Shown: positions 1 through 5,558 of the stretch, piece by piece
Layout of the letters: each line of letters starts with the position of its first letter
Numbering within the stretch: position 1 is the first letter of the stretch
Assembly: GCA_036824465.1 (NCBI GenBank)
Contig: DAITAC010000169.1
Location: forward strand, 1-5,558
Direction of reading: 5' to 3'
DNA length: 5,558 nucleotides
DNA from: JAKOQB01 sp036824465
Lineage (GTDB): Bacteria; Pseudomonadota; Gammaproteobacteria; Burkholderiales; Burkholderiaceae_F
Made by a program: the position numbers and the translations under genes
The notes under the pieces: generated by a model
Told to the model about the DNA's origin: nothing
The model's database searches: none
The model's input: the letters and a program-made list of their open reading frames with translations, nothing else

Positions 1-145
1 GGAACACCGCGCAGAAGCCTTCGCAGTAGCGGCAGGCATTGCAGATCTGCAGCACGCGCGCGACCTCCGTCTCGTTCGCGCGCAGGTGCAGCGTGGCTGC
101 TGCCAGTGCGCTGGCTTCGCGCGTCAGCGCCTCAAGCGGCGGCAC
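1..145 (-). CDS. tcuB: TcuB (CitB/CobZ-type tricarballylate utilisation protein), N-terminal part only
   Basis: The first 48 codons are present and the gene runs off the left edge. In the family, TcuB is a membrane protein with iron-sulfur clusters and haem that re-oxidises the FADH2 of TcuA and passes the electrons to the quinone pool. The visible peptide starts VPPLEALTREAS and contains CNACRYCEGFC at residues 35-45, a C-x2-C-x2-C-x3-C cluster-binding motif typical of the TcuB N-terminus. I chose the GTG at 143-145 because GGAG (complement at 152-155) lies 6 nt upstream and no other start is seen just upstream in this frame. The start lies inside the end of tcuA (14 nt overlap, different frame), so translation is probably coupled and the two proteins are made together. 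The membrane part cannot be seen. The identity is well supported by the motif plus the tcuA neighbour; the exact start is less certain. Confidence 0.85.
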   Translation of the reverse strand, partial: MPPLEALTREASALAAATLHLRANETEVARVLQICNACRYCEGFCAVF

Positions 146-1547
146 GCTGGGCTCCGCGCAACGCCGAAGCGGCCGCCGATGCGCCGGCGATGCGGCCGAA
201 CACCGTGCCGAGCGTCATTCCCACGCCGGCGGTGTAACCCTTGCCGAGCACATTTCCGGCCATCACTTCGCCGGCGGCGAAAAGATTGGCGCTGGCCCTG
301 CCGCCAAAGTGAATCGCCGCGCACTCGTCGACCTTGACGCCGAGATAGGTGAACGTGATGCCGGGCCGCAGCGCATAACCGCAGTACGGCGGCACATCGA
401 TCGGCAGTGCCCAGTTGCTCTTGCGCGGGGCGAGCCCTTGCGTGCTGTTGCCATCGAGCACCGCATGGTCGAATTCCTTCGGCGCACAGGCGCGGTTGTA
501 TTGCTGCACCGTCGCGGTGAGCTTCGCGGCATCCAGCCCCAGGCCGCGTGCGAGTTCGGCCAGCGTATCGGCCTTCACGCCCGGGAACACCGGCGGCATG
601 AAGCGGCCGATCGCCTTGGCGTCGATGATCGAATAGGCGATCTGCCCCGGCTGCTGCGCGACGAGGCGCCCCCAGATCGCGTAGCGCTTGGGCCAGAAGT
701 CCTCGCCCTCGTCGTAGAAGCGCTCGCCGTCGCGATTGATGACGATGCCGAGCGACACGCAGTCCACCCGCGTGCAGATGCCGCCGTCGTATTCGGGTGC
801 ACGCGCATCGATCGCTACCGCATGGCATTGCGTCGGATCGCCGATCTGATCCGCGCCTTTCGCCAGCAGCGCCTTGAGCAGCACGCCTTGGTTAAAACGT
901 GTGCCGCGGATCAGGAAGTGGTCGGCCGCCCATTCGCCCCGCTCGTTGCGACCCCATGCCTCCCGCAGCCACGCGCGGTTCGATTCGAAGCCGCCGCTCG
1001 CCACCACGCAGGCTTTTGCTTCGATGCGTTGCGTGCCTTGCCGCGTCGTGACCAGCGCCGCGTAGAACACGCCGTCGCGCACGTCGAGTTCAACCACTTC
1101 ATGCTCATAACGGATCTCGATGCCGAGTGCCTCGGCGCTGCGGTAGTACGCGTTGACGAGCGCCTTGCCGCCGCCCATGAAGAACGCGTTGGTGCGCGAA
1201 AGATGCAACGTGCCCGACAGCGACGGCTGGAAATGCACGCCGTGCCGGCGCATCCAGTCACGACAATGCGCGGATTCGCGGATCGCCCGCCGCGCCAGCG
1301 ATTCATCGGTAAGTCCGCCGGTGACTTTCAACAGGTCCTGCCAGTACTCCTCTTCCGGATAGGCACCGGTCAGCACATCCTGCGGCGCGTCGTGCATGCA
1401 ACGCAGGTTGCGGGTGTGGCTCGAATTGCCGCCGCGCCATTCGCGTGGCGCCGACTCGAGCAGCAGGACGCGCGCGCCGGCTTCACGCGCCGTCAACGCC
1501 GCACATAACGCCGCGTTGCCGCCGCCGATCACGATCACATCAAACAT
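132..1547 (-). CDS. tcuA: FAD-dependent tricarballylate dehydrogenase TcuA
   Basis: This 471-residue flavoprotein belongs to the FAD_binding_2 family (succinate dehydrogenase/fumarate reductase flavoprotein type). In Salmonella TcuA oxidises tricarballylate to cis-aconitate and needs TcuB to re-oxidise its flavin. The N-terminus is a dinucleotide-binding fold: MFDVIVIGGGNAAL with GGGNAA at 8-13, and an acidic residue (E31) ending the second strand, as expected for FAD ribose contact. RGGNSSHTRNLR at 38-49 is characteristic of the TcuA/CobZ branch. NRDGERFYDEG at 271-281 and the C-terminal FAD segment at 421-455 (NLFAAGEVMAG then GKGYTAGVGM) are also family hallmarks. Length is normal and no frame break is seen. 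The ATG at 1545-1547 has AGGAAA 8 nt upstream. It is the first gene of an operon with tcuB and is transcribed away from the transporter gene. Activity on a related acid such as citrate or aconitate cannot be excluded. Confidence 0.9.
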   Translation of the reverse strand: MFDVIVIGGGNAALCAALTAREAGARVLLLESAPREWRGGNSSHTRNLRCMHDAPQDVLTGAYPEEEYWQDLLKVTGGLTDESLARRAIRESAHCRDWMRRHGVHFQPSLSGTLHLSRTNAFFMGGGKALVNAYYRSAEALGIEIRYEHEVVELDVRDGVFYAALVTTRQGTQRIEAKACVVASGGFESNRAWLREAWGRNERGEWAADHFLIRGTRFNQGVLLKALLAKGADQIGDPTQCHAVAIDARAPEYDGGICTRVDCVSLGIVINRDGERFYDEGEDFWPKRYAIWGRLVAQQPGQIAYSIIDAKAIGRFMPPVFPGVKADTLAELARGLGLDAAKLTATVQQYNRACAPKEFDHAVLDGNSTQGLAPRKSNWALPIDVPPYCGYALRPGITFTYLGVKVDECAAIHFGGRASANLFAAGEVMAGNVLGKGYTAGVGMTLGTVFGRIAGASAAASALRGAQRAAA

Positions 1548-1549
1548 CG

Positions 1550-1564
1550 ATCAGGTTTCCTGAT
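1550..1564. promoter_or_regulatory. Perfect palindrome ATCAGG-ttt-CCTGAT at the tcuA ribosome-binding site
   Basis: Two 6-bp arms are separated by 3 nt. The site starts 3 nt upstream of the tcuA ATG and covers its Shine-Dalgarno sequence (AGGAAA on the minus strand, 1556-1561). It contains the T-N11-A spacing (T1551, A1563) typical of LysR-family binding boxes, and tcu genes in Salmonella are controlled by the LysR-type TcuR. It could be an operator, a small mRNA hairpin that limits translation, or chance. No regulator gene is inside the window. Confidence 0.35.
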
Positions 1565-1736
1565 TGCGCGTTGGTCGCGATGTTCGCATGCGCCCGCATC
1601 CAGTGCCGGTCACGCTCGTCTGTTGCAAAAAACATCCTTCCCAAACGCAAGCCGCCCCCGTTCTTGACCCGCGGCACGATTCCGGAGGGCTGCTCGTCGA
1701 GAATTTTGCTCGGAGACACGCACCAGGAAGCCCTAC

Positions 1737-1748
1737 CAAACCAGTTTG
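1737..1748. promoter_or_regulatory. Short palindrome CAAAC-ca-GTTTG upstream of the transporter gene
   Basis: This is a perfect 5+5 bp inverted repeat with a 2-nt centre. It ends 30 nt before the transporter ATG and lies in one of the few AT-rich patches of the intergenic region. Its position suits an operator or 5' leader element of the transporter gene, but short palindromes of this size also arise by chance. It is not similar to the palindrome at 1550-1564. Confidence 0.2.
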
Positions 1749-1768
1749 TTTTTCTTTCACTTGCCAAC

Positions 1769-1773
1769 GGAGG
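1769..1773 (+). promoter_or_regulatory. Shine-Dalgarno sequence GGAGG deciding the transporter start
   Basis: GGAGG lies 5 nt before the ATG at 1779-1781. It selects this ATG over an in-frame upstream TTG at 1746. That longer reading would add 11 residues (MFFFHLPTEVT) and would place the GGAGG inside the coding sequence. Confidence 0.85.
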
Positions 1774-1778
1774 TCACT

Positions 1779-3290
1779 ATGGCAAATGCGCTCACCACAA
1801 GTGGCGCGCCCGCCGCCGGGACCCCGGCCACCCAGAAGGTGGACCACGGGTTCAGCTGGAAAGCGCTGGCGCCGGTTCTCGTCGCCGTCGCGATTGCAAT
1901 CATCCCCGCGCCTGAAGGACTCGCGCCGCATGCGTGGTACTTCTTCGCGCTGTTTGCCGGCGTCATCGTCGGCCTGATGCTCGAACCGCTGCCTGGTGCG
2001 GCGATCGGCCTGATTGGCGTGGTGCTCGTCACCCTGCTCGCGCCGTATGTGCTGTTCGCGCCGGCCGAACTGGCCAAGCCCGGCTTCAAGGCAGCCAACG
2101 CATCGCTCACCTGGGCGCTGTCGGGATTCGCCAATTCGACGGTATGGCTGATCTTCGCCGCGTTCATGTTTGCGTTGGGTTATGAGAAGACCGGTCTCGG
2201 TCGTCGCATTGCGCTGGCGCTCGTCCAATGGATGGGCAAACGTACGCTGACGCTCGGCTACGCGGTCACGATTGCGGACCTGCTGCTGGCGCCGTTCACG
2301 CCGTCAAATACGGCGCGCAGCGCGGGCACGGTGTTCCCGGTGATCCGCAACCTGCCGGCGTTGTATCAGAGCGAGCCCAATGATCCTTCGTCGCGCCGCA
2401 TCGGCGGCTACCTGATGTGGGTGGCGATCGCCGCAACCTCCATCACGAGCTCGATGTTCGTCACTGCGCTGGCACCCAACCTGCTGGCGATCGAAATGGC
2501 GAACAAGACCGCGAAGGTGGCCATCAGCTGGACCGACTGGTTTGTTGCGTTCGCGCCGGTCGGCATCGTGCTGCTGCTGGTGCTGCCACTGGTCGCGTAC
2601 TTCGTCTATCCGCCGCAGGTGAAAAGCGGTGAGGAAGTGCCGAAGTGGGCCAAAGTCGAACTCGGCAAGCTTGGCGGCCTGACGACGCGTGAGATAGAGC
2701 TCGCGATGCTGGTGCTGCTGGCGCTGGCGCTGTGGATCTTCGGCGGCGACTACATCAATGCCACCACCGTGGCGATAGCCGTCATCACACTGATGGTGAT
2801 CCTGCGCGTGGTGAGCTGGGACGACATCCTCGCCAACAAACAGGCGTGGAACACGTTGGTGTGGTTCGCCACCCTGGTCGCGCTGGCCGACGGGCTGAAT
2901 CGAGTCGGCTTCGTCAAATGGTTTGCCGATACAGCCGGCGCGCACATGACCGGTTTCTCGCCGATGATGGCGATGCTGCTGCTGGTGGCGGTGTTCTTCT
3001 TCACGCACTATCTCTTCGCCAGCATCACCGCGCACGTGACCGCGATGTTGCCGGTCATGCTCGCGGTCGGGATGGGCGTCCCGGGAATGGACGTGCGCCT
3101 GTTCGCGATGCTGCTGATGTTCACGCTCGGCATCATGGGCATCCTCACCCCCTACGCCACCGGCCCGAGCCCCGTCTACTACGGCAGCGGCTACATCCCC
3201 GGCAAGGACTACTGGCGGCTGGGCGCGATCTTCGGCGTGCTGTTCATCGTCGCACTGCTCGCGATCGGCGTGCCGTGGATGATGATGTAA
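1779..3290 (+). CDS. DASS-family (CitT-type) di-/tricarboxylate transporter
   Basis: This 503-residue, very hydrophobic inner-membrane protein belongs to the divalent anion:Na+ symporter family (Na_sulph_symp), closest in look to the CitT/TtdT citrate- or tartrate/succinate antiporters. A polar Ala/Thr/Pro-rich tail (1-28) precedes about a dozen membrane segments from residue 30 to 500. The first substrate/Na+ hairpin motif is APFTPSNTARSAG at 171-183 with SNT at 176-178. The pseudo-symmetric second site is LTPYATGPSPVYYGSGY at 456-472, close to the TxYxTGPxP pattern of CitT-like members. A hydrophilic loop lies at about 279-304. The start at 1779 is set by GGAGG 5 nt upstream. The gene stands alone between the divergent tcuAB promoter region and a strong terminator. 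The tcuAB neighbours suggest import of tricarballylate, citrate or aconitate, possibly in exchange for succinate. Family is confident; substrate and coupling mode are inferred. Confidence 0.88.
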   Translation: MANALTTSGAPAAGTPATQKVDHGFSWKALAPVLVAVAIAIIPAPEGLAPHAWYFFALFAGVIVGLMLEPLPGAAIGLIGVVLVTLLAPYVLFAPAELAKPGFKAANASLTWALSGFANSTVWLIFAAFMFALGYEKTGLGRRIALALVQWMGKRTLTLGYAVTIADLLLAPFTPSNTARSAGTVFPVIRNLPALYQSEPNDPSSRRIGGYLMWVAIAATSITSSMFVTALAPNLLAIEMANKTAKVAISWTDWFVAFAPVGIVLLLVLPLVAYFVYPPQVKSGEEVPKWAKVELGKLGGLTTREIELAMLVLLALALWIFGGDYINATTVAIAVITLMVILRVVSWDDILANKQAWNTLVWFATLVALADGLNRVGFVKWFADTAGAHMTGFSPMMAMLLLVAVFFFTHYLFASITAHVTAMLPVMLAVGMGVPGMDVRLFAMLLMFTLGIMGILTPYATGPSPVYYGSGYIPGKDYWRLGAIFGVLFIVALLAIGVPWMMM

Positions 3291-3308
3291 GGCATTGCCT
3301 GTGATCGA

Positions 3309-3341
3309 AGAGCGGGGCGTCTGGACGCCCCGCTTTGTCTT
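3309..3341 (+). terminator. Rho-independent terminator after the transporter gene
   Basis: A perfect 10-bp GC-rich stem (AGCGGGGCGT at 3311-3320 paired with ACGCCCCGCT at 3325-3334) encloses a CTGG tetraloop. A G-T and an A-T pair extend it outward. A T-rich run TTTGTCTT (3334-3341) follows on the plus strand. It starts about 20 nt after the transporter stop codon and should end that transcript, isolating it from the downstream gene pair. Confidence 0.9.
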
Positions 3342-3513
3342 CGTGCGTTGCTGCGGCACAACCGGCAAACCCGCGTAGCCCCGGCGGTCCAATTGGATTC
3401 GGAACTCGCACGCCGAAACTGGTGGTTCATCGAGACAGAATTCAGGCATCCGAAGGCGACCTGCTGAAACATCCGGGCTAAGCTGCACGCCCAGTCCGGT
3501 CACAGAGTACGCC
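3342..3513. other. Intergenic spacer, no recognisable feature
   Basis: These 172 bp separate the terminator from the CNNM-type gene and presumably contain the promoter of that unit. I could not find a credible -35/-10 pair. Only minor symmetry is visible: the 10-bp palindrome TCCAATTGGA at 3388-3397 and a 5-bp inverted repeat TTCGG/CCGAA at 3398-3417. No small gene with a good start and ribosome-binding site was found. Confidence 0.5.
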
Positions 3514-4833
3514 ATGGAAGTCCTCTTTCTGCTCGCGCTGATCCTGCTCAACGGCGCCTTTGCGATGGCCGAGATCTCGCTCGTCACCGCACGTAGGACG
3601 CGCCTGCAGGCGCTGGTCGACGACGGCGACGCCAACGCCGCGGTCGCGCTCGCGCTCAACGAGCATCCGACGCGCGTGCTGTCGACCGTGCAGGTCGGCA
3701 TCACGTCGATCGGCATCCTGTCGGGCATCGTCGGCGAGGCGGCATTCGCCGCGCCGTTGACCGAGTGGCTCGTCGGAATGCGGATCGAGCGTGAAATCGC
3801 GTACTGGGTCGCCGCCGGGTTCGTGGTCTTGATCGTGACCTACTTCTCGATCGTGCTAGGCGAACTGGTTCCCAAGCGCATCGGGCAGATCAATCCCGAA
3901 AACATCGCGCGGCAGGTCGCACGCCCGATCCGCTTGCTGGCTGCGCTCGCCGGGCCGTTCGTGAGACTGTTGTCGAATTCGACCGACCTGATCCTGCGGC
4001 TGATCGGAGTCCGGCACTCGGACGCCAGCGCAGTGACCGAAGAAGATATCCACGCGCTGATCAAGGAAGGCTCCGAGTCGGGCGTGATCGACGCGCAGGA
4101 GCGCACGATGGTGCGCAACGTGTTCCGGCTCGACGACCGCCAGGTCGCGTCGCTGATGACGCAGCGCTCCGACATCGTCTTTCTCGATCTCGAAGAGCCG
4201 CTGGAGGTCAACCTGCAGAAGGTCGCCGAGAGCGAGCACGCGCGCTTTCCGGTGTGCCGCGGCGACGTGCGCGACGTGGTCGGCGTGGTCAGCGCCCGCA
4301 GCTTGCTGCAGCAGTCGGTGCAGACGGGGAAGATCGACCTGCAGGCGGCGCTGAAGCCGCCCGTGTTCGTTCCCGAATCACTGACCGGGATGGAACTGCT
4401 CGAGAACTTCCGCGCCTCGCCGACGAGCCTGGCACTGGTGGTCGACGAATACGGGGAAGTGCAGGGAATCGTCACGCCGCAGGACGTTTTCGAGGCGATC
4501 GCCGGCGAGTTCAAGACGCCGCGGCTCGAGGATGCGTGGGCGGTGCCGCGCAAAGACGGCTCATGGCTGCTCGACGGCCTGATCCCGATTCCCGAACTGA
4601 AGGACCGGCTTGAGCTGGACGCCGTGCCGGACGAGGACCTCGGCCGCTACAACACCCTATCCGGCATGATGATGTTGCTGCTCGGCCGCGTACCGCGCGC
4701 CGGCGATCACGCGGAGTGGGAGGGCTGGCGCTTCGAGATCGTGGACATGGACGGCCATCGCATTGACAAGGTGCTGGCGGCACGCGAGCCGGTCACGGAG
4801 GCCGGCGCGTCGTCCGGAAAGTCGCTGCCGTGA
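3514..4833 (+). CDS. CNNM/CorC-family membrane transporter with CBS pair (hemolysin-like, UPF0053)
   Basis: This 439-residue protein has the full domain order of the HlyC/CorC family. A DUF21/CNNM membrane domain (about 1-165) includes the TM1 signature NGAFAMAEISLVTARRTRL (13-31), the GITSIGILSGIVGE segment (62-75) and GELVPKR (116-122). A cytoplasmic CBS pair follows (about 205-265 and 275-332, with VVDEYGEVQGIVTPQD at 309-324). The C-terminal CorC_HlyC domain (about 340-425) contains GRYNTLSGMMMLLLGRVP at 377-394. Length and order match E. coli YtfL/PaeA (polyamine export) and its Mg2+/Co2+-efflux relatives. CBS domains in this family bind adenine nucleotides such as Mg-ATP. The annotation 'hemolysin' is historical. 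ATG 3514 is chosen because TM1 begins directly after it; its ribosome-binding site is weak. It overlaps the downstream methyltransferase by 4 nt. The transported substrate (Mg2+, Co2+ or polyamine) cannot be told from the sequence. Confidence 0.9.
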   Translation: MEVLFLLALILLNGAFAMAEISLVTARRTRLQALVDDGDANAAVALALNEHPTRVLSTVQVGITSIGILSGIVGEAAFAAPLTEWLVGMRIEREIAYWVAAGFVVLIVTYFSIVLGELVPKRIGQINPENIARQVARPIRLLAALAGPFVRLLSNSTDLILRLIGVRHSDASAVTEEDIHALIKEGSESGVIDAQERTMVRNVFRLDDRQVASLMTQRSDIVFLDLEEPLEVNLQKVAESEHARFPVCRGDVRDVVGVVSARSLLQQSVQTGKIDLQAALKPPVFVPESLTGMELLENFRASPTSLALVVDEYGEVQGIVTPQDVFEAIAGEFKTPRLEDAWAVPRKDGSWLLDGLIPIPELKDRLELDAVPDEDLGRYNTLSGMMMLLLGRVPRAGDHAEWEGWRFEIVDMDGHRIDKVLAAREPVTEAGASSGKSLP

Positions 4834-5435
4834 CCAATCGTTCCGTCGAGTTCTTCGACCGTCAGTTTGATCAGCAGGCGCGTGCCCGCGTATTCGAGCT
4901 CAATCCATTCGAGACGCTCTCGCTCGAGTTCGCGCGCGGCGACGTGCTCGACTTCGGCTGCGGCCTCGGCAACCTCGCGGTAACCGCCGCGCGCCGCGGG
5001 TGCCGGGTGGAGGCACTCGATGCAAGCCCGCACGCAATCGAAAGCCTGCGCGAACGCGCGACCGTCGAGCAGTTGCCGATCGATGCGCAGCTCGCCGATG
5101 CGACGGCCTGGCGGCCGCATCAGGAATTCGACACCATCGTCTGCATTGGCCTGCTGATGTTCATTGACTGCGACACGGCCGAAGCCCTGCTGCGGCGGTT
5201 GCAGGGCGCGCTGCGGGCCGGCGGCACCATGATCGTCAACGTGCTGGTGCGCGGCACGACGTTCATGGACATGTTCGATCCCGACGCGTATTGCCTGTTC
5301 GAGCCGGAGCGGCTCACCGCGCTGTTCGCGGGCTGGGACATCGTCCGCTGCGACGACGAGCGTTTTCCGGCACCGCACGAGACGGTCAAGGTCTTCCGTA
5401 CCGTGGTGGCGCGCCGGCCGGCGGCGGTCTCCTAG
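4830..5435 (+). CDS. Class I SAM-dependent methyltransferase, substrate unknown
   Basis: This 201-residue soluble protein has a Rossmann-type methyltransferase core. Motif I is VLDFGCGLGNLAV at 39-51 (SAM-binding glycine loop). An acidic post-I strand follows, VEALDAS at 60-66 (D64 likely contacts the ribose). LADATAW (88-94) provides the adenine-side acidic residue D90. Motif II is FDTIVCIGLLMFID at 100-113 and motif III is LRAGGTMIVNVL at 128-139. It looks like the Methyltransf_11/25 and TehB-like groups of small stand-alone methyltransferases. The GTG start at 4830-4832 shares bases with the TGA stop of the upstream CNNM-type gene (GTGA), so it is probably translated by coupling; only a weak GGAAAG precedes it. 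A tellurite or thiopurine-type detoxification role is possible but nothing visible proves it. The fold is certain; the acceptor molecule is not. Confidence 0.85.
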   Translation: MTNRSVEFFDRQFDQQARARVFELNPFETLSLEFARGDVLDFGCGLGNLAVTAARRGCRVEALDASPHAIESLRERATVEQLPIDAQLADATAWRPHQEFDTIVCIGLLMFIDCDTAEALLRRLQGALRAGGTMIVNVLVRGTTFMDMFDPDAYCLFEPERLTALFAGWDIVRCDDERFPAPHETVKVFRTVVARRPAAVS

Positions 5436-5558
5436 CCCGGCTTCGTCTTCGACGTCAGCACGCCGAACGTCGCGGGGATGTCGGCATAGAACAGATCGAC
5501 GCCTTCCTGCGCGAGCAGGTCGAGCAGCTTCTGTTTCTCCGCGGCGTTCACGATGAAC
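5432..5558 (-). CDS. C-terminal end of a probable glycerophosphodiester phosphodiesterase
   Basis: The last 41 codons plus a TAG stop are visible; the gene runs off the right edge. The peptide begins FIVNAAEKQKLLELLAQEG and continues VDLFYADIPATFGV, ending LTSKTKPG. The pattern [W/F]xVN, then a helix rich in LL, then GVDxxxxDxP matches the closing strand-helix-strand of the GDPD TIM barrel, where glycerophosphodiesters are cleaved to glycerol-3-phosphate and an alcohol. The catalytic residues of that family lie in the missing part, so the name is tentative. The coding reading is favoured because it is open to the edge and ends neatly with its stop codon overlapping that of the convergent methyltransferase (CTAG, 5432-5435). 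Confidence 0.5.
   Translation of the reverse strand, partial: FIVNAAEKQKLLDLLAQEGVDLFYADIPATFGVLTSKTKPG

Larger units (their letters stand above)
1548..1778. promoter_or_regulatory. Divergent intergenic region between tcuA and the DASS transporter gene
   Basis: These 231 bp hold no gene I can support. They must carry the promoters of both divergent units. No convincing sigma-70 pair is visible on either strand. AT-richer patches occur at about 1621-1637, 1700-1708 and 1738-1758 in otherwise GC-rich DNA. Two palindromes (1550-1564 and 1737-1748) are listed separately. The arrangement fits shared control of uptake and oxidation genes, which is an inference. Confidence 0.6.

Noticed and set aside
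39..1508. 489-codon open frame on the plus strand, opposite tcuA
   Set aside because: It is the antisense shadow of a clearly recognisable flavoprotein. Its translation is low-complexity Arg/Ala/His-rich with no domain, and no ribosome-binding site supports its start. Long shadow frames are expected in GC-rich coding DNA.
1664..1692. TTGACC as a possible -35 box for the transporter
   Set aside because: The region 16-18 nt downstream is GC-rich with no -10-like hexamer. The nearest AT-rich hexamer is about 29 nt away, too far for a sigma-70 promoter.
1671..1692. Possible sigma-54 promoter around CGGCACG
   Set aside because: The GG element resembles the -24 box, but the GC at the required 10-nt distance is absent.
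1551..2228. 225-codon minus-strand open frame spanning the divergent intergenic region
   Set aside because: It would run through the tcuA leader and the transporter N-terminus. Its product is Arg/Glu/Gln-rich with no domain, and it conflicts with the well-supported start of the transporter.
3388..3417. TCCAATTGGA palindrome and the adjacent TTCGG/CCGAA inverted repeat
   Set aside because: They are short, not next to a gene start and without a T tract. They are compatible with chance and not supported as an operator or terminator.
2304..3728. 474-codon open frame on the minus strand, opposite the transporter and the start of the CNNM-type gene
   Set aside because: Its His/Gln/Arg/Asp-rich composition is the reverse reading of hydrophobic codons. 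It crosses a terminator and two real genes and has no recognisable motif.
4707..5378. 223-codon minus-strand open frame opposite the methyltransferase
   Set aside because: It is antisense to canonical methyltransferase motifs I-III and has no protein features of its own.

Overview
The window is GC-rich with dense, tightly packed genes. Gene content and codon bias suggest a proteobacterium, most likely a betaproteobacterium of the Burkholderiales type. That is an inference from gene families, since there is no rRNA or other marker here.

Left part (1-1547, minus strand): an operon for oxidising a tricarboxylate. tcuA is complete and encodes an FAD-dependent tricarballylate dehydrogenase. It overlaps by 14 nt the start of tcuB, of which only the first 48 codons are present. 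TcuB is the iron-sulfur membrane partner that takes electrons from TcuA.

Middle part (1548-3341): a 231 bp divergent intergenic region separates tcuA from a plus-strand gene for a DASS/CitT-type di- or tricarboxylate transporter. The transporter is followed by a strong intrinsic terminator. Transporter, dehydrogenase and electron-transfer partner together read as one uptake-and-oxidation module: import of citrate, tricarballylate or a related acid, then oxidation to cis-aconitate for the TCA cycle. Salmonella uses an MFS carrier (TcuC) for this step, so the DASS carrier looks like a functional substitute. Two short palindromes sit in the divergent region, one over the tcuA ribosome-binding site and one upstream of the transporter.

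Right part (3342-5558): after a 172 bp stretch without a recognisable feature comes a two-gene plus-strand unit. It consists of a CNNM/CorC-type (DUF21-CBS-CBS-CorC_C) membrane transporter and, through a GTGA stop/start overlap, a small class I SAM-dependent methyltransferase of unknown substrate. The methyltransferase stop overlaps head-on with the stop of a minus-strand gene whose last 41 codons are visible. Its tail resembles the C-terminal strand and helix of a glycerophosphodiester phosphodiesterase.

I see no mobile element, CRISPR array, RNA gene or clear sign of a new defence or biosynthetic system. The most notable points are the transporter swap at the tcu locus and the candidate regulatory palindrome at the tcuA start.
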